Shown one piece after another: positions 20,470 through 32,832 of a DNA stretch of 64,000 nucleotides (positions within the stretch are counted from its first letter, which is position 1; the number at the start of each line of letters is the position of its first letter). A program made the position numbers and the translations under genes. The notes below the pieces were generated by a model. The model was not told the DNA's origin and searched no databases. It saw only the letters and a program-made list of their open reading frames with translations. Source of the stretch: Alphaproteobacteria bacterium (lineage in GTDB: Bacteria; Pseudomonadota; Alphaproteobacteria; RS24); the NCBI GenBank assembly GCA_022426245.1, contig JAKMDW010000100.1, positions 1 to 64,000 of the forward strand, in the 5' to 3' direction.

Positions 20470-21542
20470 CCAAGTTTTCCGGAGAAGCTGACAGCGTCAC
20501 CATCGCGCGTGGTAATCGTCCCGATTGGGATAACGGTCTCGCCTTCTGCTGCCAATATGGCCATCACATCAGCCAAGCCGTCGGACGACACGATTAAGGC
20601 CATGCCAATGCCGCAGTTGAAAGTGCGCAGCATTTCGCTCGTTTGAATATTGCCTGCGCTTTGCAGCCATTGGAAAATGTGAGGCAGGTTCCAGGCATCA
20701 AGGTCAATATGCGCGCCCAAATCATCGGGCAGCACGCGCGGCAGGTTTTCTTGAAAACCACCGCCGGTCATATGCACCAGACCTTTAATCGGCGCATTGG
20801 CGTTCAACGCGGCCAGCACGGCTTTGACATAAATCCGTGTCGGGGTCAGCAACTCTTCAGCGACGGTTTTGGAACCCTGCGCAGGGCTCGGCGCATCCCA
20901 AGCCAGCCCCTCCTGCGCGACCAATTTGCGGACGAGCGAAAAGCCGTTGGAGTGAAGTCCGTTTGAGGTGAGGCCCAGAATAATATCGCCTGCGCCAATA
21001 TCATTGCGCGGCAATATTTTACGCCGTTCAGCGGCACCGACAGAGAAGCCCGCCAAATCATAATCTCCGGCCGCATACATGCCGGGCATTTCTGCCGTCT
21101 CGCCGCCAATCAGCGCGCAACCCGCTTGGCGACAGCCTTCGGCAATACCGGCGATAACGTCCGTCGCCGCATCAACATCAAGCTTGCCGGAGGCGAAATA
21201 ATCGAGAAAGAAAAGCGGCTCGGCACCTTGCACAATCAGGTCGTTGACGCACATGGCCACAAGGTCGATGCCGACTGTGTCATGAATGCCGCTTTCAATG
21301 GCGATTTTCAATTTGGTGCCGACACCGTCATTGGCGGCCACCAAAACCGGATCGTCGAATTTACACGCGGCCAAGTCGAACAAGCCACCAAAGCCGCCAA
21401 GGTCGCTATCGGCGCCAATACGGGCGGTTGATTTTGCGAGCGGCGCGATGCGGTCAACCAGCGTGTTGCCGGCTTCAATATCAACACCTGCATCGGCATA
21501 AGTGGCTGATTTCGGACTATGTTTATCGGAGATGTCGCTCAT
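20466..21542 (-). CDS. purM: Phosphoribosylformylglycinamidine cyclo-ligase
   Basis: [36 protein letters not shown]; start reset to ATG 21542. Confidence 0.97.
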   Translation of the reverse strand: MSDISDKHSPKSATYADAGVDIEAGNTLVDRIAPLAKSTARIGADSDLGGFGGLFDLAACKFDDPVLVAANDGVGTKLKIAIESGIHDTVGIDLVAMCVNDLIVQGAEPLFFLDYFASGKLDVDAATDVIAGIAEGCRQAGCALIGGETAEMPGMYAAGDYDLAGFSVGAAERRKILPRNDIGAGDIILGLTSNGLHSNGFSLVRKLVAQEGLAWDAPSPAQGSKTVAEELLTPTRIYVKAVLAALNANAPIKGLVHMTGGGFQENLPRVLPDDLGAHIDLDAWNLPHIFQWLQSAGNIQTSEMLRTFNCGIGMALIVSSDGLADVMAILAAEGETVIPIGTITTRDGDAVSFSGKLG

Positions 21543-21656
21543 CAACTGATCTTTCGCGGGAATCGCTGCACTCGCCACAAAATAGCCTGCATCAGACTTA
21601 AAGTAACCACCTAAATCGGCATTGCGGGGAAGATGTCCCCGCGTTAGGTTGCGCCC

Positions 21657-22733
21657 ATGAAATATAAACGGTTCTTTGTTGTTTTTTGCCTGCTTTTCGC
21701 CGGCCCTGCTGTGGCGGGTAATGTGTTTCAGGTTGACCGCATCAAGGTTGATGTGTCGGCGGCCTCTACCACATTGGCGCGCACCACTGCCTTGCAGCGT
21801 GGCCAAGCCGAGGCGCTGACCAAAGCCATGCGGCGGCTGGTGAAGGAAGAGGAATGGGCGCAGCTGCCCGATATTCGGACACTGGATATTGAGAACCTTG
21901 TTGAGGTGCTGCGTATCAGCGATGAGAAAACAGGCCCGACGCGCTATCTTGCCACTCTGTCTGTGCAGTTTAAGCGCGAGCCATTGCGCGATTTGTTACG
22001 CAGCTATGGTGTGGCCGTCACTGAAGTGCAAAACAAACCGGCGCTGCTTTTGCCGGTGCTGGAAGATTTGCAAGGCTTGCAAGCTTGGGGCGAGCATTGG
22101 TGGCAACAAGGCTGGCAGAATTTCGACATTGATAATAATCCCGCACCGCTGATGCTGCCTATGGGCGATATTGAAGACAGCGTAATTGCCAATGCTGAGG
22201 AAATTTTGATTGGCGACCCGATAAAGCTGCAAGCATTGAATGAGCGCTATGGCACGCAAACGGTTATCGTGGCGCATGCGCTGGCCGATGTTGAGGGCCA
22301 GCTGGGCGTGACTGCATATATTTTTGGGGCCGAAACCAGCGACGTTATCGTTCGCACTTATCGCACCGGCCAATCGCATGAGGATATGGCGCGCGTGGCG
22401 ATTGATGAAATTTCCGCGGCTTTGGCCGCGCGCTGGAAACAGGTTGCGGCTGTGGCCTCGGGCGAACGCCAAACGCTTCGTGTGCGTGCCGATTATCCGG
22501 GGCTGAAAGATTGGACGCAGCTATTGTCGCGGCTTAATGAAGCCAAATTGGTGCGCGACGTCACGATTGTGGAATTGGCCAAAAATTACGCCTATCTTGA
22601 CCTTGCCTATATTGGCTCGGTCTCTCAGCTTGGCGGCAATCTCGGCCAGCGGGGTTTGGTTTTGGCGGAACAAGAAATCGGTGACTGGACGGTAACGACA
22701 GAAGAAAACGCAGTGTTGCAGGTGGTGCAATGA
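21657..22733 (+). CDS. DUF2066 domain-containing secreted protein
   Basis: Signal peptide; family assigned by sequence type and position upstream of perM-hdaA. Confidence 0.75.
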   Translation: MKYKRFFVVFCLLFAGPAVAGNVFQVDRIKVDVSAASTTLARTTALQRGQAEALTKAMRRLVKEEEWAQLPDIRTLDIENLVEVLRISDEKTGPTRYLATLSVQFKREPLRDLLRSYGVAVTEVQNKPALLLPVLEDLQGLQAWGEHWWQQGWQNFDIDNNPAPLMLPMGDIEDSVIANAEEILIGDPIKLQALNERYGTQTVIVAHALADVEGQLGVTAYIFGAETSDVIVRTYRTGQSHEDMARVAIDEISAALAARWKQVAAVASGERQTLRVRADYPGLKDWTQLLSRLNEAKLVRDVTIVELAKNYAYLDLAYIGSVSQLGGNLGQRGLVLAEQEIGDWTVTTEENAVLQVVQ

Positions 22734-23767
22734 TACAGGTTCGGCTCAGTCATCTTCTCGCCATTGTCGGCTTCTTCGTCAGTTTTTACTTACTGACGTC
22801 TCTGTCTGATATTTTGCTGCCCTTCGTATTGGGCTTTGCATTGGCCTATTTTCTTGACCCATTGGCCGACCGATTGGAAGCGGTGGGGGTGCGTCGCAGC
22901 CTAGCAACATTGACGATTACCGTCCTTGTTGGCCTCGCTTTGCTGACTGTTTTGGCATTCGGCCTGCCGGCATTGGCGAGACAAATCTCAATGCTTATCG
23001 CAGCCTTGCCGGGCTATATTAGCGATGTGCAAAGCTGGCTGCTGGAACAGAATTTGGTCGAAGGCCAAAATGAGTTGATTAGCGTGATGGGCGAAAGCCT
23101 GCTGGCCGGTTTGCAAAAAACCGCCTCAAGCATGGTGCTGACCGGGCTGTCGCTGATCAATCTGCTGGCATTGATATTCATTACGCCGATTGTTGCGGTT
23201 TATATGCTGAATGATTGGGACAATATGATTGAGCGCATTAATGGCTTATTGCCTGATCAGCAGGCCGCTATTGTTCGGCGTTTGGCGTCGCAAATTGATG
23301 AGACGCTGGGCGGTTTTGCGCGCGGACAAATTCTTGTTTGTCTCTCATTGGGCACGATTTACGCGCTTGGCCTAACGCTTGTCGGCCTGCAAAGTGGCGT
23401 TATCGTCGGCGTGTTCGCCGGGCTTATCAGTTTCATTCCCTATGTCGGTGCGGCCTTTGGGCTGTTGCTGGCCGGGGCGTTGGGGCTTGGCCAGTTTGGT
23501 TTCGACCTGTCGCCACTGGCGATGATTGCGGCGGTATTTTTTGTCGGGCAGTTCATCGAAGGTAATATTTTGACCCCGCGTCTGGTCGGTGACCGTGTGA
23601 AGCTGCATCCGGTCTGGATTATTTTTGCCTTGTTGGCAATGGGGTCATTGTTTGGATTCTTAGGGCTTCTTCTTGCCGTGCCACTGGCCGCCGTCATCGG
23701 CGTGTTGGTGCGTTATGGCGTAACCCTTTATGTGCGTGATTACGTCAACCGCTCGGATAATGGCTGA
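22730..23767 (+). CDS. AI-2E family transporter (PerM-like) membrane protein
   Basis: Multi-TM; FITPIVAVYMLNDWD, LVGLQSGVIVGVFAGLISFIPYVGAAFG, EGNILTPRLVGDRVKLHPVWIIFAL; ATGA overlap with DUF2066 gene. Confidence 0.93.
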   Translation: MIQVRLSHLLAIVGFFVSFYLLTSLSDILLPFVLGFALAYFLDPLADRLEAVGVRRSLATLTITVLVGLALLTVLAFGLPALARQISMLIAALPGYISDVQSWLLEQNLVEGQNELISVMGESLLAGLQKTASSMVLTGLSLINLLALIFITPIVAVYMLNDWDNMIERINGLLPDQQAAIVRRLASQIDETLGGFARGQILVCLSLGTIYALGLTLVGLQSGVIVGVFAGLISFIPYVGAAFGLLLAGALGLGQFGFDLSPLAMIAAVFFVGQFIEGNILTPRLVGDRVKLHPVWIIFALLAMGSLFGFLGLLLAVPLAAVIGVLVRYGVTLYVRDYVNRSDNG

Positions 23768-24452
23768 ACAACTGGTTTTTGATTTGCCGCAAAGGGCGGC
23801 TATGGGGCGCGCGGCGTTTCTAGTTGCCGATAGTAATCGGGAGGCGGTCGCGCTGATTGACGGCTTCGCGGATTGGCAAATGCCGGTGCAGTGGATTTAC
23901 GGACCATCGGGGGCGGGCAAGAGCCATTTGGCTGCTGTGCTGGCCAATCAATGCAGTGCGCTGACGCTTGACGCTACAGATTTGGCAGGGGCTGAGACAA
24001 CAGCTTTACTGGCCGGTGACACGGTGTATGAGGCGCTGATTATTGATCGGCTCGACGCGCTACCCGAGCATTGCGAAGAAGTTTTGTTTCACCTGCTCAA
24101 TTATGCGCGCCACCAGAATAAGAAAACCCTGCTGCTGTCTGAGCAGGCGGCAGGGCGGTTGTCTGTAAGCTTGCCTGATTTGGCGTCGCGCCTGAAAGCG
24201 ATTGCGGCGATTGCGCTTAAAAGCCCTGACGATACGCTGATGCGCGGGCTGATGCTGAAACTGTTTGGTGATCGGCAGCTTAAAATCGAGCAGCGCGTGA
24301 TTGATTATTTATTGCCGCGCATAGAGCGCGATTATGCCAATATGGTGGCGCTTGTCGGGCGCATTGATAAACAGGCCCTGGCCGAAAAGCGCGCGATTAC
24401 CGTTCCAATGGTTGCGGAAATTTTAGAAAGTCATATATCTGACACAGATTAG
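23760..24452 (+). CDS. hdaA: DnaA-related regulatory protein HdaA (Hda-like)
   Basis: N-terminal putative clamp-binding QLVFDLP, Walker A GPSGAGKSHLAAVLA, DnaA-like AAA; genomic position perM-hdaA-ppk. Confidence 0.85.
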   Translation: MAEQLVFDLPQRAAMGRAAFLVADSNREAVALIDGFADWQMPVQWIYGPSGAGKSHLAAVLANQCSALTLDATDLAGAETTALLAGDTVYEALIIDRLDALPEHCEEVLFHLLNYARHQNKKTLLLSEQAAGRLSVSLPDLASRLKAIAAIALKSPDDTLMRGLMLKLFGDRQLKIEQRVIDYLLPRIERDYANMVALVGRIDKQALAEKRAITVPMVAEILESHISDTD

Positions 24453-24494
24453 TGCTGTAAAAAGCAGCATTTAACGGCTTTCGGAAAATGGTGG

Positions 24495-26654
24495 ATGTCG
24501 AAGAAACTCAAAGTTATGCGCAAAAAGAAGCTGAAAGATGTGCCCGAAACTCATTTGGGTTTTTCGGTGCAGGAGCGCTTTATCAATCGTGAAGTGTCTT
24601 GGTTGGCTTTTAATGAGCGCGTCTTGGATGAGGCGACCAATCCAAAACATCCGGCGCTTGAGCGGTTGCGGTTTTTGTCGATTTCGGCCAGCAATCTTGA
24701 TGAGTTTTTCATGGTGCGCGTCGCCGGTCTGGTCGGCCAGACCAAGGCGGGTGTCGAGGTGCCGAGCCAAGATGGGCTGACACCGGCGCAACAATTGGAC
24801 GCGATTTTGCGGCGCGCCGATGCGCTGATGGCCCGCCAGCAAGAGGTTTGGGGTGATGTGCTGCAAGACTTGCGCACCAATCATATTTTCGTGCGTGAAA
24901 GCGACGAGCTGACGCCCGCCCAAATTGATTGGCTGGAGGATTATTTCCTCGACCAAGTGCTGCCTGTGCTGACGCCGCTGGCGATCGACCCGGCCCATCC
25001 GTTTCCGTTTATTCCCAATCTTGGGCTGGCGCTGGCGCTGCAATTATCGCGCCGCGAAGACGGCAATCGCATGAACGCATTACTGTTGATACCACAGCAG
25101 CTCAACCGCTTCATCCGATTGCCTGAAGCCGAGGGCGATACCGGGCTGAACTTTGTGCGCCTTGAAACCCTCATCTCGACTTTTGTTGAGCAAACCTTTC
25201 CGGGCTATGAGGTGTTGGGCAAGGGTATGTTCCGCGTCATTCGCGACAGCGATATTGAGGTCGAAGAAGAAGCCGAGGATTTGGTGCAGCTATTTGAAAG
25301 CGCGCTGAAGCGGCGGCGGCGCGGGTCGGTTATTCGCCTGAAGCTTGATGCTGATATGCCCGACAGCCTGCAAAGGTTGGTGCGTAAGGAATTGCAGGTT
25401 GATAAGCGCGGCATTATTGCGGTGAACGGTCTGGTTGGCCTGTCGCAGACGGTGGAGCTTTTCGGCCCCGGCGCGCCGGAGTTGAAGTTTACGCCTTTCA
25501 CGGCGCGCTTTCCCGAGCGCATTCGTGAGCATGGCGGCAATTGTTTTTCGGCCATTGGCGCGAAAGATATTCTGGTGCATCACCCTTATGAAAGCTTTGA
25601 CGTGGTCGTGCAGTTTTTGCGCCAAGCGGCGGCTGACCCCGATGTCATGGCGATTAAGCAGACGCTTTATCGCACCACGGATGACAGCCCGATTGTGCAG
25701 GCTTTGATTGAGGCGGCTGAGGCGGGCAAATCGGTGACGGCATTGGTTGAACTGAAAGCGCGGTTTGATGAGGCGGCCAATATTCGTCTGGCCCGCGATA
25801 TGGAGCGCGCCGGTGTGCAGGTCGTCTTCGGCTTTATGCAGCTTAAAACGCACGCCAAGGTGAGCCTTGTGGTGCGCCGCGAAAGCGAAGGCTTGCGCAC
25901 TTATGTGCATTTGGGGACGGGTAATTATCACCCGCAAAATGCCAAAGTTTACACAGATTTATCGCTGTTTACCTGTGATGCTGAAATAGCCGCTGATGCC
26001 TCTCAAGTGTTTAATTATTTCACCGGATATGCCGAGCCGGGGAATTTGAAAAAGCTGGCCATGTCGCCGTTAAACCTGCGCGACACGTTGATGGAAAACC
26101 TTGAGGCCGAGGTGGCGCATGCCAAGTCCGGCAAACCTGCCGCCATTTGGGCGAAAATGAATTCGCTGGTTGACCCGTTTGTCATTGATGCACTTTACGA
26201 AGCGTCGCAAGCAGGCGTGCAAATCGACCTGATTGTGCGCGGCATTTGTTGTTTGCGTGCAGGCGTTCAAGGGTTGTCGGAAAACATTCGCGTTAAAAGC
26301 ATTGTCGGACGCTTTTTGGAGCATTCCCGCATTGTCTGTTTTGGCAATGGGCACGGGCTGCCCTCTAATGATGCGAAAGTGTTCATCTCTTCTGCCGACT
26401 GGATGCCGCGTAATCTGAACCGCCGTGTTGAAATTTTGACGCCGATATTAAACCCGACCGTGCATGAGCAGGTATTGGGGCAAATCATGATGACCAATTT
26501 GCAGGATACTGAGCAAAGCTGGGAAATGCAGCCCGATGGGTTTTATCAGCGCGTTGAGACAATTTCATCTGACGCGACGGTTAATGCGCATGGTTATTTT
26601 ATGACCAATCCTAGCCTGTCAGGTCGCGGCAAGTCCTTGCAAGAAGGCGAATGA
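24495..26654 (+). CDS. ppk1: Polyphosphate kinase 1
   Basis: [76 protein letters not shown]. Confidence 0.98.
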   Translation: MSKKLKVMRKKKLKDVPETHLGFSVQERFINREVSWLAFNERVLDEATNPKHPALERLRFLSISASNLDEFFMVRVAGLVGQTKAGVEVPSQDGLTPAQQLDAILRRADALMARQQEVWGDVLQDLRTNHIFVRESDELTPAQIDWLEDYFLDQVLPVLTPLAIDPAHPFPFIPNLGLALALQLSRREDGNRMNALLLIPQQLNRFIRLPEAEGDTGLNFVRLETLISTFVEQTFPGYEVLGKGMFRVIRDSDIEVEEEAEDLVQLFESALKRRRRGSVIRLKLDADMPDSLQRLVRKELQVDKRGIIAVNGLVGLSQTVELFGPGAPELKFTPFTARFPERIREHGGNCFSAIGAKDILVHHPYESFDVVVQFLRQAAADPDVMAIKQTLYRTTDDSPIVQALIEAAEAGKSVTALVELKARFDEAANIRLARDMERAGVQVVFGFMQLKTHAKVSLVVRRESEGLRTYVHLGTGNYHPQNAKVYTDLSLFTCDAEIAADASQVFNYFTGYAEPGNLKKLAMSPLNLRDTLMENLEAEVAHAKSGKPAAIWAKMNSLVDPFVIDALYEASQAGVQIDLIVRGICCLRAGVQGLSENIRVKSIVGRFLEHSRIVCFGNGHGLPSNDAKVFISSADWMPRNLNRRVEILTPILNPTVHEQVLGQIMMTNLQDTEQSWEMQPDGFYQRVETISSDATVNAHGYFMTNPSLSGRGKSLQEGE

Positions 26655-28246
26655 GCAGGCAATCTGGCGTTATGCAGGAATTGACAACCGAGCAGTTTGC
26701 GACGGCGCTCAGCAAGTTGGGGCGCTTGCCCCCTGATGCCCCGCAAGGGGTTCTTGATATCGGTTCCAATTCGGTGCGCCTTGTCGGTTTTAGTGGCTCG
26801 GCGCGGACACCCTTGCCGATTTATAATGAACGCGCATTTGTGAAGCTGGGCGAGTCTGTGTCGGCCACCGGTCGCATTGAGGGCGATTATTACACGCTGG
26901 CGCTCAACACGTTTCGCCGGTTCCGTAAGATTGCCGACCAGCTGGGTATTGATAAGCTGGCTGCCTTTGCGACAGCCGCCGTTCGTGAAGCCGAAAACCG
27001 CGATGCGTTTTTGGCCGATGCCGAAAAAGTTTTGGGTCATAAAATCCGCGTTCTAAGCGGTGAAGAAGAAGCCATCTTATCGGCTGACGGGGTGATGCTT
27101 GGCATACCCGGTGCGGAAGGTATTGTCGCTGACCTCGGTGGCGGCAGTCTTGAATTGGCTTATGTATCGGGCAATCAGACCCGGCATTGGGCCAGCCTGC
27201 CATTGGGTGTTCTCGCTTTGCGGCAGGCCGGTAATGGCAAACTGAAAGCGATGGAAAAGATTGTCGGGCGCGCGCTTGAGGGATTGGATTGGCTGACGGA
27301 AGCGAAAGGCAAGCCGATATATATTGTCGGCGGCACATGGCGCGCATTGGCCAAGCTGCATATGGATTATTCTGAATACGGGTTGGAAGTGCTGCATCAA
27401 TATGAAATGCGCCCGAAAGAAATAGCCAGTTTCTTTAAATTCATGACGAAAGATGGGCGTCGCGCCCAACGGATTATGTCGCGCGCTTCGGGTAATCGCC
27501 GCGATGCGCTGCCCGCCGCCTCGTTGGTTTTGCAAAGCCTGATGGATGCGGTGCGCCCCTCGCGGCTCGTCGTATCGGCCAATGCGGTGCGTGAGGGTGT
27601 GCTCTACCAAGAGTTGAAAAGCAAATATCGCGCGCTCGACCCACTGCTGATGGCATGCGAGGAAATGGCGGCGCGCAGTTGCAAATCGGAACCTTATAGC
27701 CATGAATTGGCGATGTGGACGCGGCAGCTTTACCGCCATGCCGCACCGGAAAATTTCAGTCATAAGCAAATCAATCGGCTGCGCCAAGCGGGCTGCTTGA
27801 TATCAGACTTGGCTTGGGCCAGCCATCCGAGTTTTCGGGCTGCGGCGGTCAGCAATGCGGTATTGACCGCGCCATTTACCGGCATCACCCATGCTGAGCG
27901 CGTATTTTTGTCACGCGCCTTGTCTTATCGCCATGAGTTGCGCGGCACTAAAGTGAGCCATGAGTCTGATTTCGGGGCGTTGAGTTTGGCATCGGTTGAT
28001 GAAAAGTTAGCGCGCGCACTGGGCTTGAGCCAGCGATTGGCACATTCGCTCTCGGCATCTTTGCCGGGCGTATTGGCGCAAACCAAGCTGAAGGTGGGAC
28101 GTGTAAAATTAAAATTGACCATCAGCCCGGCATTGGAAGACTTGGCCGCGCCGATCATCGAAAAGCGCATGGCCGCTTTGGCTGAGGCGCTGGACTTAGA
28201 GCCGGTTGTGCGCGTGCGCGACCTCAAAGACGTGTCGGGCGACTAG
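26651..28246 (+). CDS. ppx: Exopolyphosphatase / GppA family
   Basis: [47 protein letters not shown] overlap with ppk1. Confidence 0.94.
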   Translation: MSRQSGVMQELTTEQFATALSKLGRLPPDAPQGVLDIGSNSVRLVGFSGSARTPLPIYNERAFVKLGESVSATGRIEGDYYTLALNTFRRFRKIADQLGIDKLAAFATAAVREAENRDAFLADAEKVLGHKIRVLSGEEEAILSADGVMLGIPGAEGIVADLGGGSLELAYVSGNQTRHWASLPLGVLALRQAGNGKLKAMEKIVGRALEGLDWLTEAKGKPIYIVGGTWRALAKLHMDYSEYGLEVLHQYEMRPKEIASFFKFMTKDGRRAQRIMSRASGNRRDALPAASLVLQSLMDAVRPSRLVVSANAVREGVLYQELKSKYRALDPLLMACEEMAARSCKSEPYSHELAMWTRQLYRHAAPENFSHKQINRLRQAGCLISDLAWASHPSFRAAAVSNAVLTAPFTGITHAERVFLSRALSYRHELRGTKVSHESDFGALSLASVDEKLARALGLSQRLAHSLSASLPGVLAQTKLKVGRVKLKLTISPALEDLAAPIIEKRMAALAEALDLEPVVRVRDLKDVSGD

Positions 28247-29394
28247 TCGCGCTCTACCAGCACCACCGCATCATCTTCTGAGGCCAAAGCCAGCTTGCCG
28301 GCTTTCAGCTTTTCAGCATATTGCCCGAAAATTTCATGTCGCCAGCCGCGCAAGGCAGCAACATCAGGCTTGTCGTCGCTGGCAATGCGCTCAAGGTCGC
28401 TTACATTGGCGACCAGTTTGGGGGCGACGCCGGTTTCCTCGCTCCGCTGCTTTAGCAGCACTTTCAACAGGTCAACCAATGGCCCAATGCCCGGGCGATT
28501 GACCGCGGGGCGGGGCATATCAGGCATGTCTTCTTTTTCGAGTTTATGCCCACGGGCTATCGCCTCCAGCAATGGGTCGGCATAACGCGAGCCTTCAAAG
28601 CCTTTTGGCACGGCGCGCAAGCGGGTGAGGCCGCGCTTGTCTTTCGGCCCCTGCAACGCCAATTCGCGTAGCGCGTCATCTTTCAAAATGCGATTTCGCG
28701 GCACATTGCGGTTTTGCGCTTCAATTTCGCGCCAAGCGGCGACTTCGATTAGCACTCCGACAACATGCGGGCGACGGTCTTGCATCTTCATGCGTTTCCA
28801 AGCGTTTTCCGGGCGCTGTGCATAAATTTCCGGATTGGCCAGAATGGCGGTCTCCTCTTCCAGCCAAGAGCCACGACCATTTTCATCCAACTGCTTTTCC
28901 AAATACTCGAAAGCGCCGCGCAAATGGGTCACGTCAGCCAGCGCATAAGTAAGCTGGTTTTCGCTCAACGGGCGTTGGCTCCAATCCGTGAAGCGACTGC
29001 CTTTGTCAATTTTGCCGCCGGTGGTATTGCGAATGAGCGTCTCATAGCCAACTGCATCGCCAAAGCCGCACACCATGGCGGCGATTTGTGTATCGAAAAG
29101 CGGGGCGGGGATAATCTCAGCCTGATGATAGAAAATCTCAATGTCCTGACGGCAGCCATGCATGACTTTCAGCACATCGGGGTTGCTCAAAAGCGCGTAA
29201 AACGGCGTCAGGTCAATATCGTCAGCCAGCGGGTCGATCATCGCCTCAATGCCATCGCCGGCCGTTTGAATAAGGCAGAGCTGTGGCCAGAAGGTTTTTT
29301 CGCGTAAAAACTCGGTATCAACGGTGATATATCGCTGCTTTGACAAGTCGGCGCACAAAGCTGTGAGCGCGTCATTTGTTGTTATCAATTCCAT
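28243..29394 (-). CDS. rnd: Ribonuclease D
   Basis: VDTEFLREKTFWPQLCLIQTA, HGCRQDIEIFY, YALADVTHL; HRDC-type C-terminus; start reset to ATG 29394. Confidence 0.95.
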   Translation of the reverse strand: MELITTNDALTALCADLSKQRYITVDTEFLREKTFWPQLCLIQTAGDGIEAMIDPLADDIDLTPFYALLSNPDVLKVMHGCRQDIEIFYHQAEIIPAPLFDTQIAAMVCGFGDAVGYETLIRNTTGGKIDKGSRFTDWSQRPLSENQLTYALADVTHLRGAFEYLEKQLDENGRGSWLEEETAILANPEIYAQRPENAWKRMKMQDRRPHVVGVLIEVAAWREIEAQNRNVPRNRILKDDALRELALQGPKDKRGLTRLRAVPKGFEGSRYADPLLEAIARGHKLEKEDMPDMPRPAVNRPGIGPLVDLLKVLLKQRSEETGVAPKLVANVSDLERIASDDKPDVAALRGWRHEIFGQYAEKLKAGKLALASEDDAVVLVERD

Positions 29395-29514
29395 GCGGGT
29401 CTTATACGCTAGCCCTGCTCTTTTGTCGCGTGGAAACGCATCTTGACAAATTGTCTGAAGCGTTGTGTTTAGGCGCAGGAAATGCCGCCTTTGCGGCTTA
29501 TGAGGTTGTTCAAA

Positions 29515-31305
29515 ATGCATGACTATCGCAGTCATAATTGCGGGCAGTTGCGCGCAGAAAATATCGATGAAACCGTCCGGCTGTCAGGCTGGGTCCACCG
29601 TAAACGCGACCATGGCGGCCTGCTGTTTATTGACCTGCGCGACCATTTCGGTTTGACGCAACTGGTTATTGAACCGTCCAGCCCGCATTTCGCGCTGGCC
29701 GAAGCTGTGCGTGCTGAAAGTGTGATTTGCGCGGAGGGCAAGGTTGTCGCCCGTGATGACGATGCGAAAAACACCAATCTCGATACCGGAGAAGTGGAAA
29801 TTTACGTCGCTGAGTTAGAGGTGCTGTCAGAGGCCGGTGACTTGCCGCTGCCGGTATTTGGCGAGCCGGATTATCCGGAAGATGTGCGCCTGCGCTATCG
29901 CTTTCTCGATTTACGACGTGAGACGCTGCACAATAATATTATTCTGCGTTCCGATATTATCGCGTGGTTGCGTCGTCGTATGACAGATGACGGCTTTCGG
30001 GAGTATCAAACGCCGATTTTGACCGCGTCCAGCCCGGAGGGCGCGCGTGATTTCCTCGTGCCATCGCGCATGCACCCCGGCCGGTTTTATGCGCTGCCGC
30101 AGGCACCGCAGCAGTTCAAACAGCTTCTGATGGTCGCCGGCTTTGACCGGTATTTCCAAATCGCACCTTGTTTCCGCGATGAAGATGCGCGCGCCGACCG
30201 CTCGCCGGGTGAGTTTTATCAGCTTGATATTGAGATGAGCTTCGTCACCCAAGAAGACGTGTTCCAATCTGTCGAGCCGGTGCTGCGCGATGTGTTTAAG
30301 GCATTTGGCAAAGACAAGCGCGTGACCGAGACCTTCCCGCGTATTCCTTATGCCGAAGCGATGCAGAAATACGGCTCGGACAAGCCTGATTTACGCATTC
30401 CGATTGAGATGCAGGATGTGACCCCATCTTTCGCCGGTTCGGATTTCAAAGTTTTTGCCAATATGATTGAGAAGGACGAGAAAGTCCGGGTTTGGGCGAT
30501 ACCGGCCAAAACCGGAGGTAGCCGTGCTTTTTGCGACCGCATGAATAGCTGGGCGCAAGGCGAGGGTCAGCCGGGCCTCGGTTACATCTTCTTCCGCGAT
30601 GGCGAAGGCGCGGGGCCTTTGGCAAAAAATATCGGTGAAGACCGCACCACGCAAATCCGCACTCAATTAGGCCTTGAAGATGGCGATGCCGTTTTCTTCT
30701 GCGCCGGTGTGCCGAAAAACTTTGCTGATTTTGCCGGTCGTGCGCGCAATCGTGTCGGTGAAGAGCTCGACCTGATTGACCGAGACCAATTCGCTTTTTG
30801 CTGGATTGTTGATTTCCCAATGTATGAGGAAACCGACGATGGCAAACTTGATTTCTCGCACAACCCGTTCTCCATGCCGCAAGGCGGAATGGCGGCATTG
30901 GAAAACCAAGACCCGCTCTCTGTGCTGGGATATCAATACGATATTGTTTGCAATGGCGTTGAGCTGTCGTCCGGTGCTATCCGGAACCACAAGCCCGAAA
31001 TTATGCTGAAGGCATTTGAGATTGCCGGTTATGATGATGCGGTGGTTGAGAAGGAATTTGGCGGAATGCTGAACGCATTTCGCTATGGCGCCCCGCCGCA
31101 TGGCGGCATTGCCCCCGGCGTTGACCGGATTGTGATGCTGTTGGCCGAGCAGGAAAACCTGCGCGAAGTGGTGGCTTTCCCGATGAACCAGCAGGCCGAA
31201 GATTTGCTGATGCAGGCGCCGGGCAATGTCTCAAACGCGCAGCTGCGCGAGTTACATATTCGCCTGAATTTGCCAAAGGAAGAAACCGACAAGGATAGCG
31301 CATAA
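29515..31305 (+). CDS. aspS: Aspartyl-tRNA(Asp/Asn) synthetase
   Basis: [43 protein letters not shown]; class II motifs [29 protein letters not shown]. Confidence 0.98.
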   Translation: MHDYRSHNCGQLRAENIDETVRLSGWVHRKRDHGGLLFIDLRDHFGLTQLVIEPSSPHFALAEAVRAESVICAEGKVVARDDDAKNTNLDTGEVEIYVAELEVLSEAGDLPLPVFGEPDYPEDVRLRYRFLDLRRETLHNNIILRSDIIAWLRRRMTDDGFREYQTPILTASSPEGARDFLVPSRMHPGRFYALPQAPQQFKQLLMVAGFDRYFQIAPCFRDEDARADRSPGEFYQLDIEMSFVTQEDVFQSVEPVLRDVFKAFGKDKRVTETFPRIPYAEAMQKYGSDKPDLRIPIEMQDVTPSFAGSDFKVFANMIEKDEKVRVWAIPAKTGGSRAFCDRMNSWAQGEGQPGLGYIFFRDGEGAGPLAKNIGEDRTTQIRTQLGLEDGDAVFFCAGVPKNFADFAGRARNRVGEELDLIDRDQFAFCWIVDFPMYEETDDGKLDFSHNPFSMPQGGMAALENQDPLSVLGYQYDIVCNGVELSSGAIRNHKPEIMLKAFEIAGYDDAVVEKEFGGMLNAFRYGAPPHGGIAPGVDRIVMLLAEQENLREVVAFPMNQQAEDLLMQAPGNVSNAQLRELHIRLNLPKEETDKDSA

Positions 31306-31367
31306 CTTTCCATATATTTTTGGGGTTGAATTGCGCTACTATCTTTGGATAAGAGGAAAACGGATAC

Positions 31368-31757
31368 ATGATGCGGTTTTTGAAAATGCTTTTTACTTGG
31401 TGGAATCACCAGACGTTAAGCACGCTATTGCACACACGTCGCCGCGGTAAGCTGATGGGCGTCGACGCGCAAGGAAATTGCTATTACGAAGACAAGCACG
31501 GTGCCTCAATCAACGGCAAAACGCGCCGGTGGGTGCTGTATAATGGTGATATTGAAACGACCCGCATTTCGCCTGAATGGCATGGCTGGATGCACTATAC
31601 GGTCGATGAAACGCCGGATCAGGCCGCTTATGTTAAGCGCGATTGGATGAAATCGGGGCAGATTAATATGACCGGCACCAAAGACGCGCATAAGCCCGCA
31701 GGCATGGCCGATACAACGGGTTATGCTGACGGCTATGATGCTTGGACACCGGAATAG
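31368..31757 (+). CDS. NADH:ubiquinone oxidoreductase NDUFA12-family subunit
   Basis: G(V/A)DAQGNCYYEDKHG...RRWVLYNGDIETTRISPEWHGWMHYTVDETP. Confidence 0.93.
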   Translation: MMRFLKMLFTWWNHQTLSTLLHTRRRGKLMGVDAQGNCYYEDKHGASINGKTRRWVLYNGDIETTRISPEWHGWMHYTVDETPDQAAYVKRDWMKSGQINMTGTKDAHKPAGMADTTGYADGYDAWTPE

Positions 31758-31776
31758 GGATAGCTGGGGCAAAACA

Positions 31777-32235
31777 ATGAAAGATAATCTGGTCGAAACA
31801 TTGGTTGGTGCCGCCGTGCTTTTAGTGGCGACCTTATTTGTCATTTACGGCTACTCCGTAACCGAAGCCGATGGCGGCGACGGTTACCGCCTCAATGCGC
31901 AATTCGACCGCGTTGATGGCCTGACCATTGGCAGCGACGTGCGCATGTCTGGCATTAAAATTGGAACAGTGACGGGGTTGAAACTTGACCCGCAAAGCTA
32001 TTACGCCAATGCTGAGTTCGTGATTGGCAACGATATTGAACTGCCCGATGACACCAGTGCCAAAATCACCAGCGAGGGTTTGCTGGGCGGCAATTACCTA
32101 TCGCTTTCTCCCGGTGGCAGTGAAGATATGCTGGCCGAGGATGATGAAATTCTCTACACGCAAGGGTCTGTTGATTTGATAGGTCTGGTCAGCCAGGCTT
32201 TGTTTAGCGCAGGTGATGAGGAAAGTGCCGAATAA
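31777..32235 (+). CDS. mlaD: Outer membrane lipid asymmetry protein MlaD (MCE domain)
   Basis: N-terminal TM and MCE domain (YRLNAQFDRVDGLTIGSDVRMSGIKIGTVTGLKLDPQSYYANAEFVI, ITSEGLLGGNYLSLSPGG). Confidence 0.94.
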   Translation: MKDNLVETLVGAAVLLVATLFVIYGYSVTEADGGDGYRLNAQFDRVDGLTIGSDVRMSGIKIGTVTGLKLDPQSYYANAEFVIGNDIELPDDTSAKITSEGLLGGNYLSLSPGGSEDMLAEDDEILYTQGSVDLIGLVSQALFSAGDEESAE

Positions 32236-32830
32236 AGGCTTCTTCCTGCTCGTTTTCATGGCATTCGTTGCGGCACATGGTGCGCGCGCGCAAATGATTG
32301 ACGACAAAATGATGCCGCCCGTACTGGTCGCCCCACCATTGCCCGAAATCAATATTATCGAAGATGATTTGCGCGCCGATGATGACGAGATTATTGCGCC
32401 ATTGTCGATTTTGCGCGTGCCGGTTCTGGATATTCCCGATGAAGATGAAGCCGATGGCGAGGCGAAGCCGATGCTGGTCGGCACTTTTTCGCTATTGCAC
32501 AAAGTTACCGCTAAAGTGCAGCAAATTCAGCTTTTGTCGGGGCAGGAATATGCCATTGGCGATATGAGCCTGACCATGCATGACTGTCTGTCGACACCGC
32601 CTGAAGAACCGCCGGAGACCAAAGTGTTTTTGCAAATCTCAGAATTTAAGGCGGGGCGCGACAAGTCGCTGTTTAATGGCTGGATGTTCGCCTCCAGCCC
32701 GGGCATCAATGCGATGGATCATGCAGTATTTGATATTTGGCCGCTGGCCTGCAAAACCGAGGATGGCATGGTGTTCACCGGCGAGATTTTGCCACCGATT
32801 AGCGCCCTTGATGGTGGCGTGACGCCATAA
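32213..32830 (+). CDS. DUF2155 domain-containing protein
   Basis: Signal peptide; LSMTLHDC-like motif (GDMSLTMHDCLSTPPEEPPETKVFLQI), GWMFASSPGINAMDHAVFDIWPLAC. Confidence 0.88.
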   Translation: MMRKVPNKGFFLLVFMAFVAAHGARAQMIDDKMMPPVLVAPPLPEINIIEDDLRADDDEIIAPLSILRVPVLDIPDEDEADGEAKPMLVGTFSLLHKVTAKVQQIQLLSGQEYAIGDMSLTMHDCLSTPPEEPPETKVFLQISEFKAGRDKSLFNGWMFASSPGINAMDHAVFDIWPLACKTEDGMVFTGEILPPISALDGGVTP

Positions 32831-32832
32831 GC

